The position numbers were made by a program, and so were the translations under genes. A stretch of 64,000 nt of DNA, from positions 720,591 through 784,590 of the forward strand of contig ML213505.1 in the NCBI GenBank assembly GCA_004369045.1, given 5' to 3'. Under the pieces are notes generated by a model. The model saw nothing but the letters and a program-made list of their open reading frames with translations, was not told the origin of the DNA and searched no databases. Source of the stretch: Heliocybe sulcata (taxonomy: Eukaryota; Basidiomycota; Agaricomycetes; Gloeophyllales; Gloeophyllaceae). This document shows, in pieces, positions 1 to 12,831 of the stretch (positions are counted from its first letter, which is position 1; each line of letters starts with the position of its first letter).

Positions 1-2586
1 TAGACAGGCCCGACCTTTTGAGAGTAGCCAAAGTTCTATAAAGATTAGGATGAGCGCCCACTCCTCAGACTTATCCTGCGCGAAAGCATCTTACCTTCAC
101 CATCCGCGAAGCCGTACTCGTCGCATGCCTCAAATCACTTGAAGCACCGCTCGTAACGTTCTCCGTCCCAAAGACTATCCGGAGCATCGTCAGCGCTCCA
201 TAGTAAGGTATCAGTCTTCAGCCAATACTTACTCAATTCCTCGGCCACCCGACCACCGAAGCAGACATCGATCTCCGCAAGGTACTCCTTTAACGACACA
301 CTGTGTCTGTCGTCCTCGGGCAGCTGCGATGTCACACCCAGCGCGTGTCCACGAGGCACACAAGTCACCTTGTGCAGGGGCATAGCACCTTCTGTATAAA
401 GAGCAACAAGCGCGTGTCCGCCCTAGAAAAAGGTCAGCCTATGAAGAAGGCTAAAAGAGGCGGCGAGCTCACCTCATGATACGCAGTTAGCTTCTTGACG
501 TGGTCGTTGATATACGAGCTCTTGCGCTCAGCACCCATGATGATCCTGTCCTTGGCCCACTCCAGATGCTTCAAGGTGACTTCCTTAGCGTGCTGTTTGG
601 ATGCCTGGATAGCAGCTTGGCTAAGGAATACGTGAGCTTCGCGCGAGCATAGAGTAAGAGAAAAACCAAACGCACTTGACCATGTTCTGCAAATCCGCAC
701 CAGAGAAACCGGGTGTACCACGGGCCAATATTGTAAGGTCAACCTCTACAACGCCGAGTTAGACGCGTTTCTAATATAGGAATGGAATTGCGACTCACCA
801 GGCGACGTCACAATATCCTTCATATGATGCTTCAAAATCTGCACCCGGCCTCTCACATCCGGCAGCGGCACCGCAACAATCCTATCAAACCGTCCGGGCC
901 TAACAAGCGCAGGGTCCAACGCCTCCAAAAAGTTCGTCGCCGCAATAACCACAACGCCCTCGCCCTGCTCAAACCCGTCCATCTCCACCAGCAGCTGGTT
1001 CAGCGTCTGCTTCATGTAGGCCGAGTCGCGCGCGTTCCGCTTGGATCCTATGGCGTCGAGCTCGTCGATGAAGATGATGGAGGGCGACTTCTTGCGTGCA
1101 GCGGCGAACAGCTCGCGCACGCGCTTGGCACCGACACCGACGAACATCTCATCGAATTCGGAGCTGCAGGCAGTATTAGTAGGGAGAAAAAGAAAGACAG
1201 AGAGGAAAAGCGCCACGCACCCGCTAGCGAATAAGAACGGAACACCCGCCTCTCCAGCAACCGCGCGTGCCAGCATCGTCTTACCGGTCCCGGGTTGGCC
1301 AGTCAACAGTATCCCCTTCGGCAACCTGCCCCCAAGAGATGCAAACGCCGTCGGGTCCTTCAGAAACTCCACCACATCAAACAACTCCTCCTTTGCCTCG
1401 TCCACACCATGCACATCGCTGAACTTGTACGTCTTGCCCTGCTGCGGCTGGAACTCCGCCTGGCGTGGGCCAGCCTTGAGCAAGCCTGAGTTCTCGAGCA
1501 GGATGGAGAGGACGACGAGGGAGAAGAAGCAGATCGCAGCGGTGCTGACGACGAACCGGATGATGCGCGGCACCCAGGACGCCTTGGGCTCGCTCACGAC
1601 CACGCTGATCGGGTTCCCTGGCCCACCGAGCGAGCTGGTTGACGGGCCTGCAGTCGCACCCTTGCTGCCACCGAAGATGCTGCCCAGGAATCCGGAGGAG
1701 GCTGGGGTGGCAGCGGTGGCCTGCACAGGGTTCTGGACGCTGGAGCCAAATGCAGCCAGCAGCGGGTTAGGCTGCGCTTGTTGGACTGGTTTATGGCCGG
1801 CTAAGATCTGTTGCGCAATCAGGCTGGACTTGTCCGTTGGAGGCTGAGATGCTTCTACTCCCGTCGGGGACGCCAGAGTCTGCGCTGCTGCAGCCGGAGC
1901 GGCAGCAGAGGTGCCTGTTTGTGATGTTGCCGGAGACGGGGTAGAGTCTGAGATTAGAGGCGAGGATGCCGTGGCCGAAGAAACCGCGTTAGGATGATGC
2001 TCCTTGAGAAGGCTTTCTCTGTCAGCCGGGGCCGTCGCAAACTTCTCATTCAAGTTGAGTTCGTTGAGACTACTCAGGTAAAGAGCAAACGCGCGGTCGG
2101 ACGTCAAAAGTAAATTCTTAGGATCCTGAAGGCAGCGAAGGTTATTTATTTAATGTGGCATCTCAGTGTGCCTTTGCGACTCACGGAGTTGCACATCCTT
2201 TCCCATCTTTCCTTGAGAAGCTCGTGTCCCTGCTTTGTCTGGGAAGCAGCAAGCGCCTCGAAGAGGGCAAGCTGTTTCTCAAGGTCATGAGGATTCTTGT
2301 TCGCCTCGGCTTCGAGAGCGGAGATCGAGGCGACCACAGACGGTGGAGGGGTGCTCGTAGTGGGTCTGAGCCAGTTGAATATACTCCTACGCGCACATAG
2401 TGCGAGACCAGGATGTGGAAGAGACGGAGAAGGAAGGTGGACTCTGGGTCGAAAGGGAATGTGAGCGAGGGTAGCAGACCGGGTAGAGGCTAGTCGAGGA
2501 AACGAGGAGAATGGGCGGATTTGGGCGAGAACGGAAGACGGTGGGCGGTGGGTGCGGCGCAGTGCGCACACCAGCGGTAGATTCAT
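1..2586 (-). CDS. YME1: YME1-like mitochondrial i-AAA (FtsH-family) zinc protease, 3' end cut by window edge
   Basis: ATP-dependent metalloprotease of the mitochondrial inner membrane that degrades intermembrane-space-facing proteins. The start at 2586 opens an Arg/Ser-rich presequence without early acidic residues, as expected for mitochondrial import. A disordered Ala/Ser/Thr/Pro stretch follows, then one membrane segment ([15 protein letters not shown]) and the AAA domain. Visible motifs are Walker A GQPGTGKT, Walker [15 protein letters not shown] and the second region of homology ([10 protein letters not shown]). The protease motif HE-GGH is split by an intron: AYHE ends one exon and [12 protein letters not shown] begins the next. 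The last readable exons give [15 protein letters not shown], then [11 protein letters not shown] at the window edge, so the extreme C terminus is missing. Introns fit GT-AG near 2131-2185, 1166-1222 and at several points below 800. It is divergent from the M28 peptidase. The single membrane span and fungal context favour YME1 over the m-AAA subunits. Confidence 0.93.
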
Positions 2587-3027
2587 GGGAGTCAGTTGCA
2601 GTCTCGAGAGGACATCCGGTGAAGAGGTGTGCTACGCAGGCTCGGCACCAATTTCTGCTTACGTCAGCGCATGTCCAGATGTCGACTTGGTCACTTGCCT
2701 TTGTATGCATGTCAACTCGGGATATGGTGCTGTAACTTCGAATCTCTCCTTGATTGGATGCTCACATAGACTCATCTGGTTGGCAAGTGATTTGTTCTAT
2801 GAACATGTTGATTATTTAAGACAGCACTATACTGCAACTGTGGCAAAGTCGCAATGATTTAGGCACATATCCCTTCTTTATTGATTATTAATTATTACTT
2901 GAGTTATCGCGGCTCAAGCATTTTTAATCTTATCTTATCTGAGGCGCTCGTTACCTCGGCAGCTGCCGTAGGTGGTATCTCCGGTTACGTACCCCTCGGT
3001 CGGCATTCCAGCTTTCGTCCATCGACC
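2587..3027. promoter_or_regulatory. Intergenic region between divergent YME1-like and M28 peptidase genes
   Basis: About 440 bases separate the two start codons, although the M28 start is uncertain. The stretch at 2800-2960 is AT-rich. I see no clear TATA box, repeat or RNA gene. The reading frame of the peptidase stays open back to about 2881, so a 5' coding part may lie inside this interval. Confidence 0.4.
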
Positions 3028-4937
3028 ATGGTCGCAACAGCTGGGTTTGGTTTTGGGACGCTCCTCATCACCGCATTCGACCCTACTCTCTTCACCGGAG
3101 AGTCATGTCTCTCTGACAGCTTCTACGGCAACTTCGCTGGTCATGGCGTCTTCCGTCCCGACCAAGCTTGTCTGGACACGGCAACCAGTTTCCTGGCGTC
3201 CGGAACCGTCATTCCTGTGAAGGAGGGAGCTCAAGAACTCGTGTGGATAGAGGAGCAGTCCGTTGAGGAGTCATTGAAGGCCGGTGTTGCCAGCTTTGGC
3301 GATACCCTCGAAGAGGTGCTCTCGACCATCACGAGGACACGCGGCACATATGACTTGGGCAGAGAGCAAGAACAGGTCTTAGCTCTCCCCACCTCGGACT
3401 ACGAGCTGTTGTACCACGGAGACTCCTTTGCTCTATTATCTCTCAGTGCAGAGTCCGCAAGAGTCATCGACACCGTCATCCCGCCGTTCTGGAAATCCAT
3501 CTTGCTCCCCAACGGGCCTGTATCTTTCGTTCCCGTGCCCTCGGATGCCGTTCAGCGTGTCAAAGAGCTCCTCGAGGAGGCCAAGTTTGACCCGACGGTC
3601 GCCTCCATCGTCTCGAACATCTCCGTCCCGCAGATGAAGAACGATATTACCTGGCTCACTGGTAAGATCACGCTATTACTCGTCGTCCCATATGCGCATA
3701 CTGAGGACGGCTATCAGGCGAGGACGGCAATTCCGGCATCGTTTCCCGCCACTCTTTCTCCTCGGGCTCGCGTTCGGCCGCCCAGTGGCTCTCTGACCGC
3801 TTCGAGGACACCGGCGCGACCTGCGAGTTCAAGGACTTCCTCCCGGGCTTTGCCCCAAATGTCGTTTGGTAAGTTTTTGCCCGCTCTATACCCTTCTTTC
3901 CGCGTCTTACCTACGTGGTCTCAACTACAGCCGCTACCCCTCGACGGTCAACACCACCGCAACCGTCCTCCTTTCCGCGCACTACGACTCCCGCGGGTCT
4001 TTCGGGAGTACCCGCGCCCCCGGCGGTGACGACGACGGCTCTGGAACCATTTCGCTCCTCTCGATCGCAAGGACGATCAAGAGGAAGGGCATCACTTTCA
4101 AGTCGAATGTGGAGTTGGTCGCGTTTGCAGGGGAGGAACAGGGTCTCCTTGGATCCAGGGCTTACGCTCGTGAGTGATATCCTCTGGATGATATGGTAGT
4201 ATCTCGAGCTGAAGAGGGCTTGGCGTTTAGGCGAGATGAGGGACAAGGATGCAAACTTGACGCTGATGATACAGGCGGATATGTTGGCATACCACGCACC
4301 TGGCGAGCCTGCACAACTCGGCTTGCCCGCGTCGTAAGTTCTTTTTGTTTCCTCGCGCTGGGAGTTGTGTTAAAACAGGATTGTCTGTAGGATCGGCACT
4401 CCCGAGGTTGCGCAGCTCGTGTCGAACTTGTCCGCGATCTACAGTCCTGAGCTGCAGGTCGGATTTACCTCGGTAAGTCTTGCATGTCGGCGTTAGCTTC
4501 AAGTGTCTGATAGCTCGCTGTAGGCGTGCTGCAGTGACCATCAAGTGAGTATCCATGCCAGTTCTGGATACCTCCGTCCGTCCTGACATGCTTGCCCTAG
4601 TCTTTCCACGAACAAGGTTTTGCCTCCACTCAAGTTTTCGAGCGTGCTGGTCCTGTACGTCTTTTATCTTCGCACTCTTCTCCTGAAAGTGTAACAGCTT
4701 GTTTGTTGACTCTACTTTCTTTCACGCAGATTGCGGACCCGATGTACCACAACAGTGGTGATTTGAGCGAACGTGAAGGGTACGACCTCGAGCAGGTCAA
4801 GTCCATCGCCAAAGTGCAGGTACGTGTACTGAGTACACTACATAGGCGAGTGCGGTGGGATGCTGATGCGGCCTGTTGTATAGTTTGCGACGCTGCTGTT
4901 GGCAGCTGGCTTTGATCTGCCCGACTCTTCTGCCTAG
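3028..4937 (+). CDS. M28-family zinc aminopeptidase (leucine aminopeptidase-like peptide hydrolase)
   Basis: Releases N-terminal amino acids from peptides and is probably secreted or vacuolar. The M28 zinc ligands can be followed in order: His/Asp in SAHYDSRG, Asp in GGDDDGSG, the catalytic Glu-Glu pair in FAGEEQGLLGS, Asp in MIQADMLAYHAPGEP and the late His in MYHNSGD. The junction WLTG-EDGNSGIVSRHSFSSG and the segment GFAPNVVCRYPSTVNTTATV match the family closely across clean introns at about 3662-3718 and 3869-3929. At least five further short introns follow, and the protein ends at TAG 4935-4937. The start is the weak point. The ATG at 3028 is the first plausible one in frame, but no classical signal peptide follows it, so an upstream exon may be missing. 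Family assignment is firm; the 5' end is not. Confidence 0.85.
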
Positions 4938-5923
4938 GCGATTTGCCTGGGGTTTATGCTTGTATATACTGTACTAGGTGCACTATTGTCCCTTATATTT
5001 GCTGGTGACGAATGCCAATGCTTCGGAGCCATATATCATGGTTCAATTGTACTTGTTGGTAAGGTTTGCTGGTCGTCCGTCCACAGTAAAGCACAAACCT
5101 GTTGAGAGCTTGTTTGTTGCTAATATTGATACAATGTGGCTGTCACTAGTTTTCCGACCGTCCCAATATGCGATCAGAACGGACATGGATGCAATTTGTG
5201 TTCGAAGGAGCGCAGCAACGTCCTCTACGTACATACCCCAAATATTAGTCCCTCACTAGCATACACAGTGGTTAAGTAGCGCCGTGAAAATGAAGTCGTT
5301 CGGGGATCTTTGCATTCTTTCTTGTATACTAGTCACGGAAGGTACAGTTAGAAGGCAATATTAATCTGCCCCGACACAACATGCGCGTCTATGGTCTACA
5401 CTCAACCCGATCACAATCGCCGATCCATATGTGGCAGCGAGAAGGTGCTTCTCGAGGCCTCTGCCAGCCTCCGACGTCGCTCATTCGCCCTCCATGTGCA
5501 CGCCGCCCCGCCGAGCGAGTTCGGACTCCGGCATCCGCGTCAGCCGCTGTCCCAGAGGGATATATAAACCGTGCGTGCTCGTTGTACGTCCTCACCACCC
5601 CCCTTCCCTCCTCTCCTCCCATATTCGCTCTCTCTTCCTCTCGTCCTGCCACTATCTCGGGGTCTGCAGATCTTGGCGTATGCGAGCACATTTGATAGGA
5701 CTTAAGAGTCGGATAGAAGGCGAGTGTATTCCTGAAGGTTGCGAGACCAGGACTTAGTGGCAGTTAGCGGCTGACACTTGCTTTATGTTAGTTTCTAGCC
5801 ACTGCGATTATCGCGCAAGTGACTGATAAGATTAGATGCTTTCTAGCCCAATCATGTCCCTTTCCTTGATGACGTAAGCCCCATACTGGACTCAATTTCC
5901 TGCAGACGCATCCACCGGTCAGG
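4938..5923. other. Gap of about 1 kb with an orphan promoter-like segment
   Basis: No protein I can recognise. It holds a TATA element at 5561-5568 followed by a strongly CT-rich stretch (about 5587-5650), the usual look of a fungal core promoter. The next long gene starts only at 5924, some 360 bases downstream. The short ORFs here are unconvincing. Confidence 0.5.
5561..5568 (+). promoter_or_regulatory. TATA box (TATATAAA) with downstream CT-rich tract
   Basis: A perfect TATATAAA is followed 20-80 bases later by a pyrimidine-rich run. The spacing suits a start of transcription near 5600-5650. The transcript could be a long leader for the mitochondrial TPR gene at 5924 or a separate short or non-coding RNA. 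Confidence 0.4.
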
Positions 5924-7543
5924 ATGCTATCTGCTACCCGTTGTCGCCTGCCAGTTCATAGGCTTGTGGCGCCTCGTGCAAAGCGCAGGGTTTCTGTACG
6001 CCGATACAAGTCCTCAGAGGCTGAGAACCGCCAGGTACCTGCTACCTACGACAAAGAACTGGCCGATGACCACACACACGCCCCCTTATACCATAACTAC
6101 TTTGGCGATGCCCGCATCGCCCTCGAGGACATCCGTCGCTTTATCAAATTCTCCGTGATAGGTTTCACTGCTGTCGGGCTCATCACAGCCACAGCATACG
6201 AGGGCAGCCACCAGTATGTCGAGCTATCCCGTCTGGCCAAAGAAGATGATCCCGAGGTCAAGAACTACGGTTGGGACAGAGATGGCGGCGAGCAATGGCG
6301 ATGGTCGGGTGGTGACAATGGCGGCACCGACTCTAGTCTAGGCTGGGAAGGGACCCACGCAGTGCGGAACGCTTGGATGTCATTGAACTGGGGCATTGGT
6401 TCCGTCGAGAGCGTCGTCAACTCGATAGCCTTCTCAGTGCAAGACGACGGTGTAAGCATGGTGAAAACACCACTCGATGTTGCTCAGGAGTTTCTCAGCG
6501 ACGCACTGGCAATAGCCAAGGCTCGACGCGACCGCCTGCACCCGGAGACTCTGTCGACCCTCCTCGCAAGGCACGCGAACATTCTGGAGCGCATGGGCAC
6601 GCGCGCTGCACTCTTCGAGTGCAGAAGCGACTATGAACAGGTGTGGGATGCATTGGGTGGCCGAGGGGTCGAGGCTGCGCGTGTCGCGCTCAAGCTCGGG
6701 GACTTGAACAAACGCCTCGGCGACTCTGAGGATGCGCTGGCTTGGTGGTCGCGCGCCATCCATCTTGCTGCCGCCACACCGTCTCTCGAACCCGTCCCCA
6801 CTGTCCCTTCCTCTCTCCCCTCCTCTCCCCTTGCTCAGCGTACGCTGGCTCAGACCCTCGTCTCCCTTTCTGCTTTCTACGCCACCACGGACCAGCTCAA
6901 GCCCGCATCCACTCTCGAATCTGCTGCACTTACTCTTCTCACACCCGTCCTTGCTGCCCGTGTTCCGGCCACAGCTCACCCTGCGCAGACACTACACACG
7001 CTATTCCTCCGGCACCGGGCCGCCCTCCTCGCCTTCCACCGTGCGGAAGTCAGCTTCGCCTTGCGTACTGCGGACAACCAATGGTGCATCTCCCAACTTG
7101 AATCCGCGGCTCGCGCGTCCGAAGGTGTGGTCCTTGCATTGACCGGTGCGCCGAGCGTCCATCCCGACGCGCCGGAGAGCAACATCCCACATCCTCCGGT
7201 GGCGGAAGGCGAGCGCTCCCTGCTGAAGACGTGGGCGGATAGCCAGAGCATGCAGCGCCCCGCAATAAACCTGCTCAGGGATGCGAGGCGGTCCGCGACG
7301 GAAGCGTGGAACCTCGTTGGGGTGCTCTACGAGGGCACTGGCAAGAAGAAGGGGGATGCGGAGCGGGCGTTGGAATGCTATGAGCGAGCCCTTGGCTGGG
7401 CTGGAGTGAAGGCGGACAGGGCGGGCAATGTTGCGGAGCCTGGAGAGGGGACGCTCGAGGAAGAGTGGAGAAGGCTATGGGGAAACTATGTGAGGGCGAG
7501 GGAGGTGGTTATGAAGTCGAGGGAGCAGTCCGGTGAGATCTGA
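5924..7543 (+). CDS. Mitochondrial inner-membrane TPR-type protein, Mgr3-like
   Basis: A single uninterrupted 539-residue frame. Residues 1-30 form an Arg-rich presequence (MLSATRCRLPVHRLVAPRAK...), and a single membrane span lies at about 73-92 (FIKFSVIGFTAVGLITATAY). Helical-repeat segments of TPR type follow, including ARHANILERMG, LKLGDLNKRLGDSEDALAWW and a C-terminal pair with NLVGVLYEGTG and DAERALECYERALGWAG. A Pro/Ser-rich linker separates the two repeat blocks. Presequence, one span and soluble TPRs is the architecture of yeast Mgr3, which with Mgr1 recruits substrates to the i-AAA protease Yme1. A YME1-like gene lies 3.3 kb upstream, which makes the assignment attractive, but fungal Mgr3 proteins diverge strongly and I infer this from architecture rather than clear identity. 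It is intronless, which is unusual for this window. The gene is convergent with GAL7. Confidence 0.85.
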   Translation: MLSATRCRLPVHRLVAPRAKRRVSVRRYKSSEAENRQVPATYDKELADDHTHAPLYHNYFGDARIALEDIRRFIKFSVIGFTAVGLITATAYEGSHQYVELSRLAKEDDPEVKNYGWDRDGGEQWRWSGGDNGGTDSSLGWEGTHAVRNAWMSLNWGIGSVESVVNSIAFSVQDDGVSMVKTPLDVAQEFLSDALAIAKARRDRLHPETLSTLLARHANILERMGTRAALFECRSDYEQVWDALGGRGVEAARVALKLGDLNKRLGDSEDALAWWSRAIHLAAATPSLEPVPTVPSSLPSSPLAQRTLAQTLVSLSAFYATTDQLKPASTLESAALTLLTPVLAARVPATAHPAQTLHTLFLRHRAALLAFHRAEVSFALRTADNQWCISQLESAARASEGVVLALTGAPSVHPDAPESNIPHPPVAEGERSLLKTWADSQSMQRPAINLLRDARRSATEAWNLVGVLYEGTGKKKGDAERALECYERALGWAGVKADRAGNVAEPGEGTLEEEWRRLWGNYVRAREVVMKSREQSGEI

Positions 7544-7684
7544 TGCATCCGGTCGCCTATCCATGCACACAACTCCGCTTATCTGCCACTCATGATCGCT
7601 TGAATGGTTAGGTTGTATTTCTATCCGCCTCTAGATATCTCTACATGGCATATGTCTAATTCATAACGCATCCCCACTTCGACT

Positions 7685-9068
<1,384 letters not shown>

Positions 9069-9330
9069 CGCTGCTGGAGGCGCTGCTGGAGGCGTATCGG
9101 ATGGTCGTTAGAGAGAGAGGTGCAATTTCCGCGCGACGGCATGAAATCCATATGGCGATGATCTCATTCGATCGACCGAGATCAAGCGTTTATCGTCCGG
9201 TCCGTCGGTCCCGATCAGCATAGAACGCCGGCGGCAAACCTCGGCATAAGGTGTGACAAATGATCACGAGAGCTGTTACCGTAACAAATCATTTGGCTCT
9301 TGACTCTTAGCTGCAACTCTTGTTGGTGCC
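9069..9330. promoter_or_regulatory. Divergent promoter between GAL7 and RAD3
   Basis: Only 262 bases lie between the two start codons. I see no clear TATA box. GATC/CGATC-rich short palindromic words occur around 9160-9220, with no motif I can name. Confidence 0.5.
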
Positions 9331-12300
9331 ATGAAGTTCTTCATTGACAACCTTCCCGTATGATTACTAGTCTTCTGCGTTGCTGAGCTTATGACCCCAT
9401 TTTGACCATTCAGATAATTTTCCCTTATGACCGCATTTACCCCGGTCTGTCTGTAAACTAGCAAGAATAAGGACCTTACTGAACCGCCCACTCAGAACAG
9501 TATGCATACATGTGCGACCTCAAGCGGACTCTCGACGCAACTGTAACTTTACCCTTCCTGCAGCGCTGTGAAGGAGGATTTAACGCGTCTCTCAGGGCCA
9601 TTGTGTGCTCGAGATGCCGTCAGGAACAGGGAAGACAGTATCCCTACTCTCGCTCATTGTCTCATATCAACAAGTATGCCTTTTCTTTTGTATACTCTGT
9701 CTGGCTAAACTCGGCAGCAGTTCTATCCTACAAAGCGGAAGCTGATCTATTGCTCTCGAACGGTTCCCGAGATCGAGAAGGCTTTGTCAGAGTTGAAGCG
9801 ACTCATGGACTACCGCATAGCATGCGCGGAGACGGAAGAGGAAAAGAGGAAGGAGAAGAACTTTACAGGTCTCGGATTGACGAGTCGAAAGAACCTGTGT
9901 ATACACCCAGACGTACGTCTCCGTCTCCTGGTTGGGCTGGCAGCGGCAAGCATTATACACACATAATCCTTTATAGGTCTCGAAAGAGAAGAAAGGAAAG
10001 GTAGTGGATGCACGGTGTCGGGACATGACGAATTCGGCGGTGTGCGAGAAGGGCAGAGCGAATCCAGGCTCAGTAGAGCTATGCGACTTCCATGAGGTGC
10101 GCAGCTGTGTTCGATGGTAGACCCGAAACCACTGACGGATGCTTTGTGTGGCTCTAGAAACTAGGCGAGAAGGAGCCGGGCAATCTGATTCCAACAGGAA
10201 TACATACTCTCGCTGACGTCTTGCAATATGGGAAGGAGAATGGGACATGTCCCTACTTTACTGTGCGGCGTATGGTGGGTTACGTAGAACGGAAGAACGT
10301 CAGCGCATTGTCTAACCCTGGTTTATTGCTCCAGATGCCATTTGTGGACGTCGTCATCTACTCCTTCCACTATCTATTAGACCCAAAGGTTGCCGAGCAG
10401 GTTTCGAAAGAGATGTCAAAAGATGCTATCGTCGTGTTCGACGAAGCCCACAACATTGGTGCGTTCCTGTAAACTTCTCATGGAGGCCTTTTCTTACCGA
10501 AATCATCTGACAATGCGTGTTGACATCAGACAACGTCTGTATTGAATCATTGAGCGTGGACCTGACCCGTCCGATGCTTGACTCGGCCGGCCGCAGCGTC
10601 ACTAAACTCAGTGAGAAGATCGACGAGTAGGTGCCATGCATCTAGAATCTAAGGTTTGCGCCCACGTCAAACTCACGTCGTGTGCCAGAATCAAGCGGAC
10701 AGATGCGTCAAAGCTTCAGGATGAATACGCCAAGCTGGTGGAAGGCCTGCAAGAAGCATCAGATGCCCGGGATGAAGACGCGTTCATGGCGAACCCTGGT
10801 ACGTCTTTCTGCCGCATGCGGAAGTATTCAATTAACATGAATCCGATCGAATTACCGATGCTGACGCACCCTGTCATGCTTCCCTTGCACCCATATGTCA
10901 TGCACCGCAGTTTTGCCGGACGATCTTCTCAAAGAAGCGATCCCTGGGAATATCCGGAAAGCAGAACATTTTGTCGCGTTCTTAACGCGGTTCGTGGAGT
11001 ATCTTAAGGTATGTATACGTGGGGAGGTCCGCGCGTCTCGTGGATTTTGCGCTGATGTCTTTACTATGAACGTGTACCAAAGACGAGGATGCGGGTCTTG
11101 CACGTGGTCGCTGAGACCCCATTGTCGTTCCTGCAACATCTCAAAGATATCACGTATATTGAACGACGGCCTCTTCGGTGCGATAGTTTCCCTGAAGTGG
11201 GTATTTTGCAACGCTATGCTGACATCAGCATTCCAATGACAGCTTCTGTGCTGAACGGCTGCAATCACTAGTTCGAACGCTAGAAATATCACGGATAGAC
11301 GAGTTCTCATCGCTTCAAAAGGTGGCCGCTTTTGCGACGCTGGTGGCGACGTATGAGAAAGGTGCCTGCATCTTAATTGCGCAATGACATAACTGACGCT
11401 GGAAATTTGCAAAGGTTTCCTGCTCATTCTCGAGCCGTTCGAGACGGAGAATGCCACAGTACCCAACCCCATCTTCCATTTCGTGTAAGCTTTGCGCCGT
11501 TCCATCTCCGGCATCGCGGGGGCATTCATGCCATTGTCAATCAGGTGCCTGGACCCTGCCATTGCTATCAAGCCCGTCTTTGAGCGATTTAGCAGTGTCG
11601 TTATCACCTCGGGAACAATCTCTCCGTTAGACATGTATCCCAAGATGCTGCAATTCACCCCGGTGGTGCAAGAGACTTACCCGATGACGCTTACTCGGAA
11701 TGCCTTTTTACCGCTGGTGGGTCTGGTGCGGGGCCCCGCACTATTTCAGTTAGGCTTACTTTGCCTTTGGCGCCATGACAGATCATCACGCGCGGCAGCG
11801 ACCAGGTCGCCATCAGCTCCCGATTCGAAGTCAGAAATGATCCGGCTGTCGTACGGAATTTCGGCAGTATTCTTGTTGAGTATTCGAAGATTGTACCAGA
11901 CGGCATCGTGGCCTTCTTCCCTAGTTATCTCTATATGGAATCCATTGTGGCGGCTTGGAATGATATGGTACGATGGACTCACCTTTGGCGTTATTCGTCG
12001 TGCTGACAGGCCCGGCGGTAGGGTATCCTTAATGAAGTGTGGAAACACAAGCTTATATTCGTGGAAACGCCCGATGCCAATGAGACTAGCATTGCCCTGG
12101 AGAACTACAGAAGGGTGAGTCTAACCACCCACTGCCACGACTGGTAGAATTCATTCTGGTCATTAGGCCTGCAACAACGGTCGCGGCGCTGTATTATTAT
12201 CGGTCGCACGAGGTAAGGTCGCGGAGGGTATCGACTTCGACCACAATTACGGAAGAGCTGTCATTATGTTCGGGGTCCCATACCAGTATACGGAGAGCCG

Positions 12301-12831
12301 GATTCTAAAAGCGAGACTGGAGTATCTGCGCGATGCGTATCGCATACGCGAGTCTGAATTCCTGGGATTCGACGCGATCCGTAATGCGGCGCAGTGTGTG
12401 GGACGTGTCTTGCGTGGTAAGACAGACTGGGGTCTCATGGTGTTCGCAGACAAGGTACGGTTTCCCATTTTGCGGGCACAGGACCCGCTCAAATAAGCTT
12501 TCACCAGCGCTTTGCCAGGGCTGACAAGCGATCGAAGCTTCCGCAATGGATCCAGCAGTATATCACCGAGACTACCTCAAACCTGTCGACAGATATGGCG
12601 TTGACGCTGTCGAAGCTCTTTATGCGGACCATCTCGCAGAATCCAAATGAAAATCAGACGGGTATATCATTGTGGACGCTAGAGGACATCGAGAAGGCGC
12701 AGGCGAAACAGAAGGAAATGGCTCTGGAGGCAGAGCTTCGACAACAAGACGAGCGAATGGAGAAAGACGAAGAGTACGGAGACGGGGGTATAGACGACCA
12801 AGCTCTAGGCGAGATCGATCTCGATATCTAG
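9331..12831 (+). CDS. RAD3: RAD3/XPD 5'-3' DNA helicase, TFIIH subunit
   Basis: Helicase of TFIIH, needed for nucleotide excision repair and present in RNA polymerase II initiation complexes. The start [20 protein letters not shown] is canonical and split by an intron right after the first exon. Visible motifs are Walker [20 protein letters not shown], the four iron-sulfur cysteines (in NLCIHP, DARCRDM, VELCDFH and GTCPYF), the DEAH box VVFDEAHNI, motif III-type [15 protein letters not shown], and the late motifs [17 protein letters not shown] and [17 protein letters not shown]. The C terminus is acidic and ends at TAG 12829-12831. The gene is finely split, with probably more than a dozen introns of about 50 bases, so its frames look broken until spliced. 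All key residues I looked for are present, so it appears functional. The next gene downstream carries an XPA-like domain. Confidence 0.95.

Noticed and set aside
1041-1847. 268-codon plus-strand open frame opposite the YME1-like gene
   Set aside because: It is the antisense shadow of the AAA protease exons and has no protein-like motif of its own.
10852-11658. 268-codon minus-strand frame opposite RAD3
   Set aside because: Overlaps RAD3 exons and introns and has no coherent motif.
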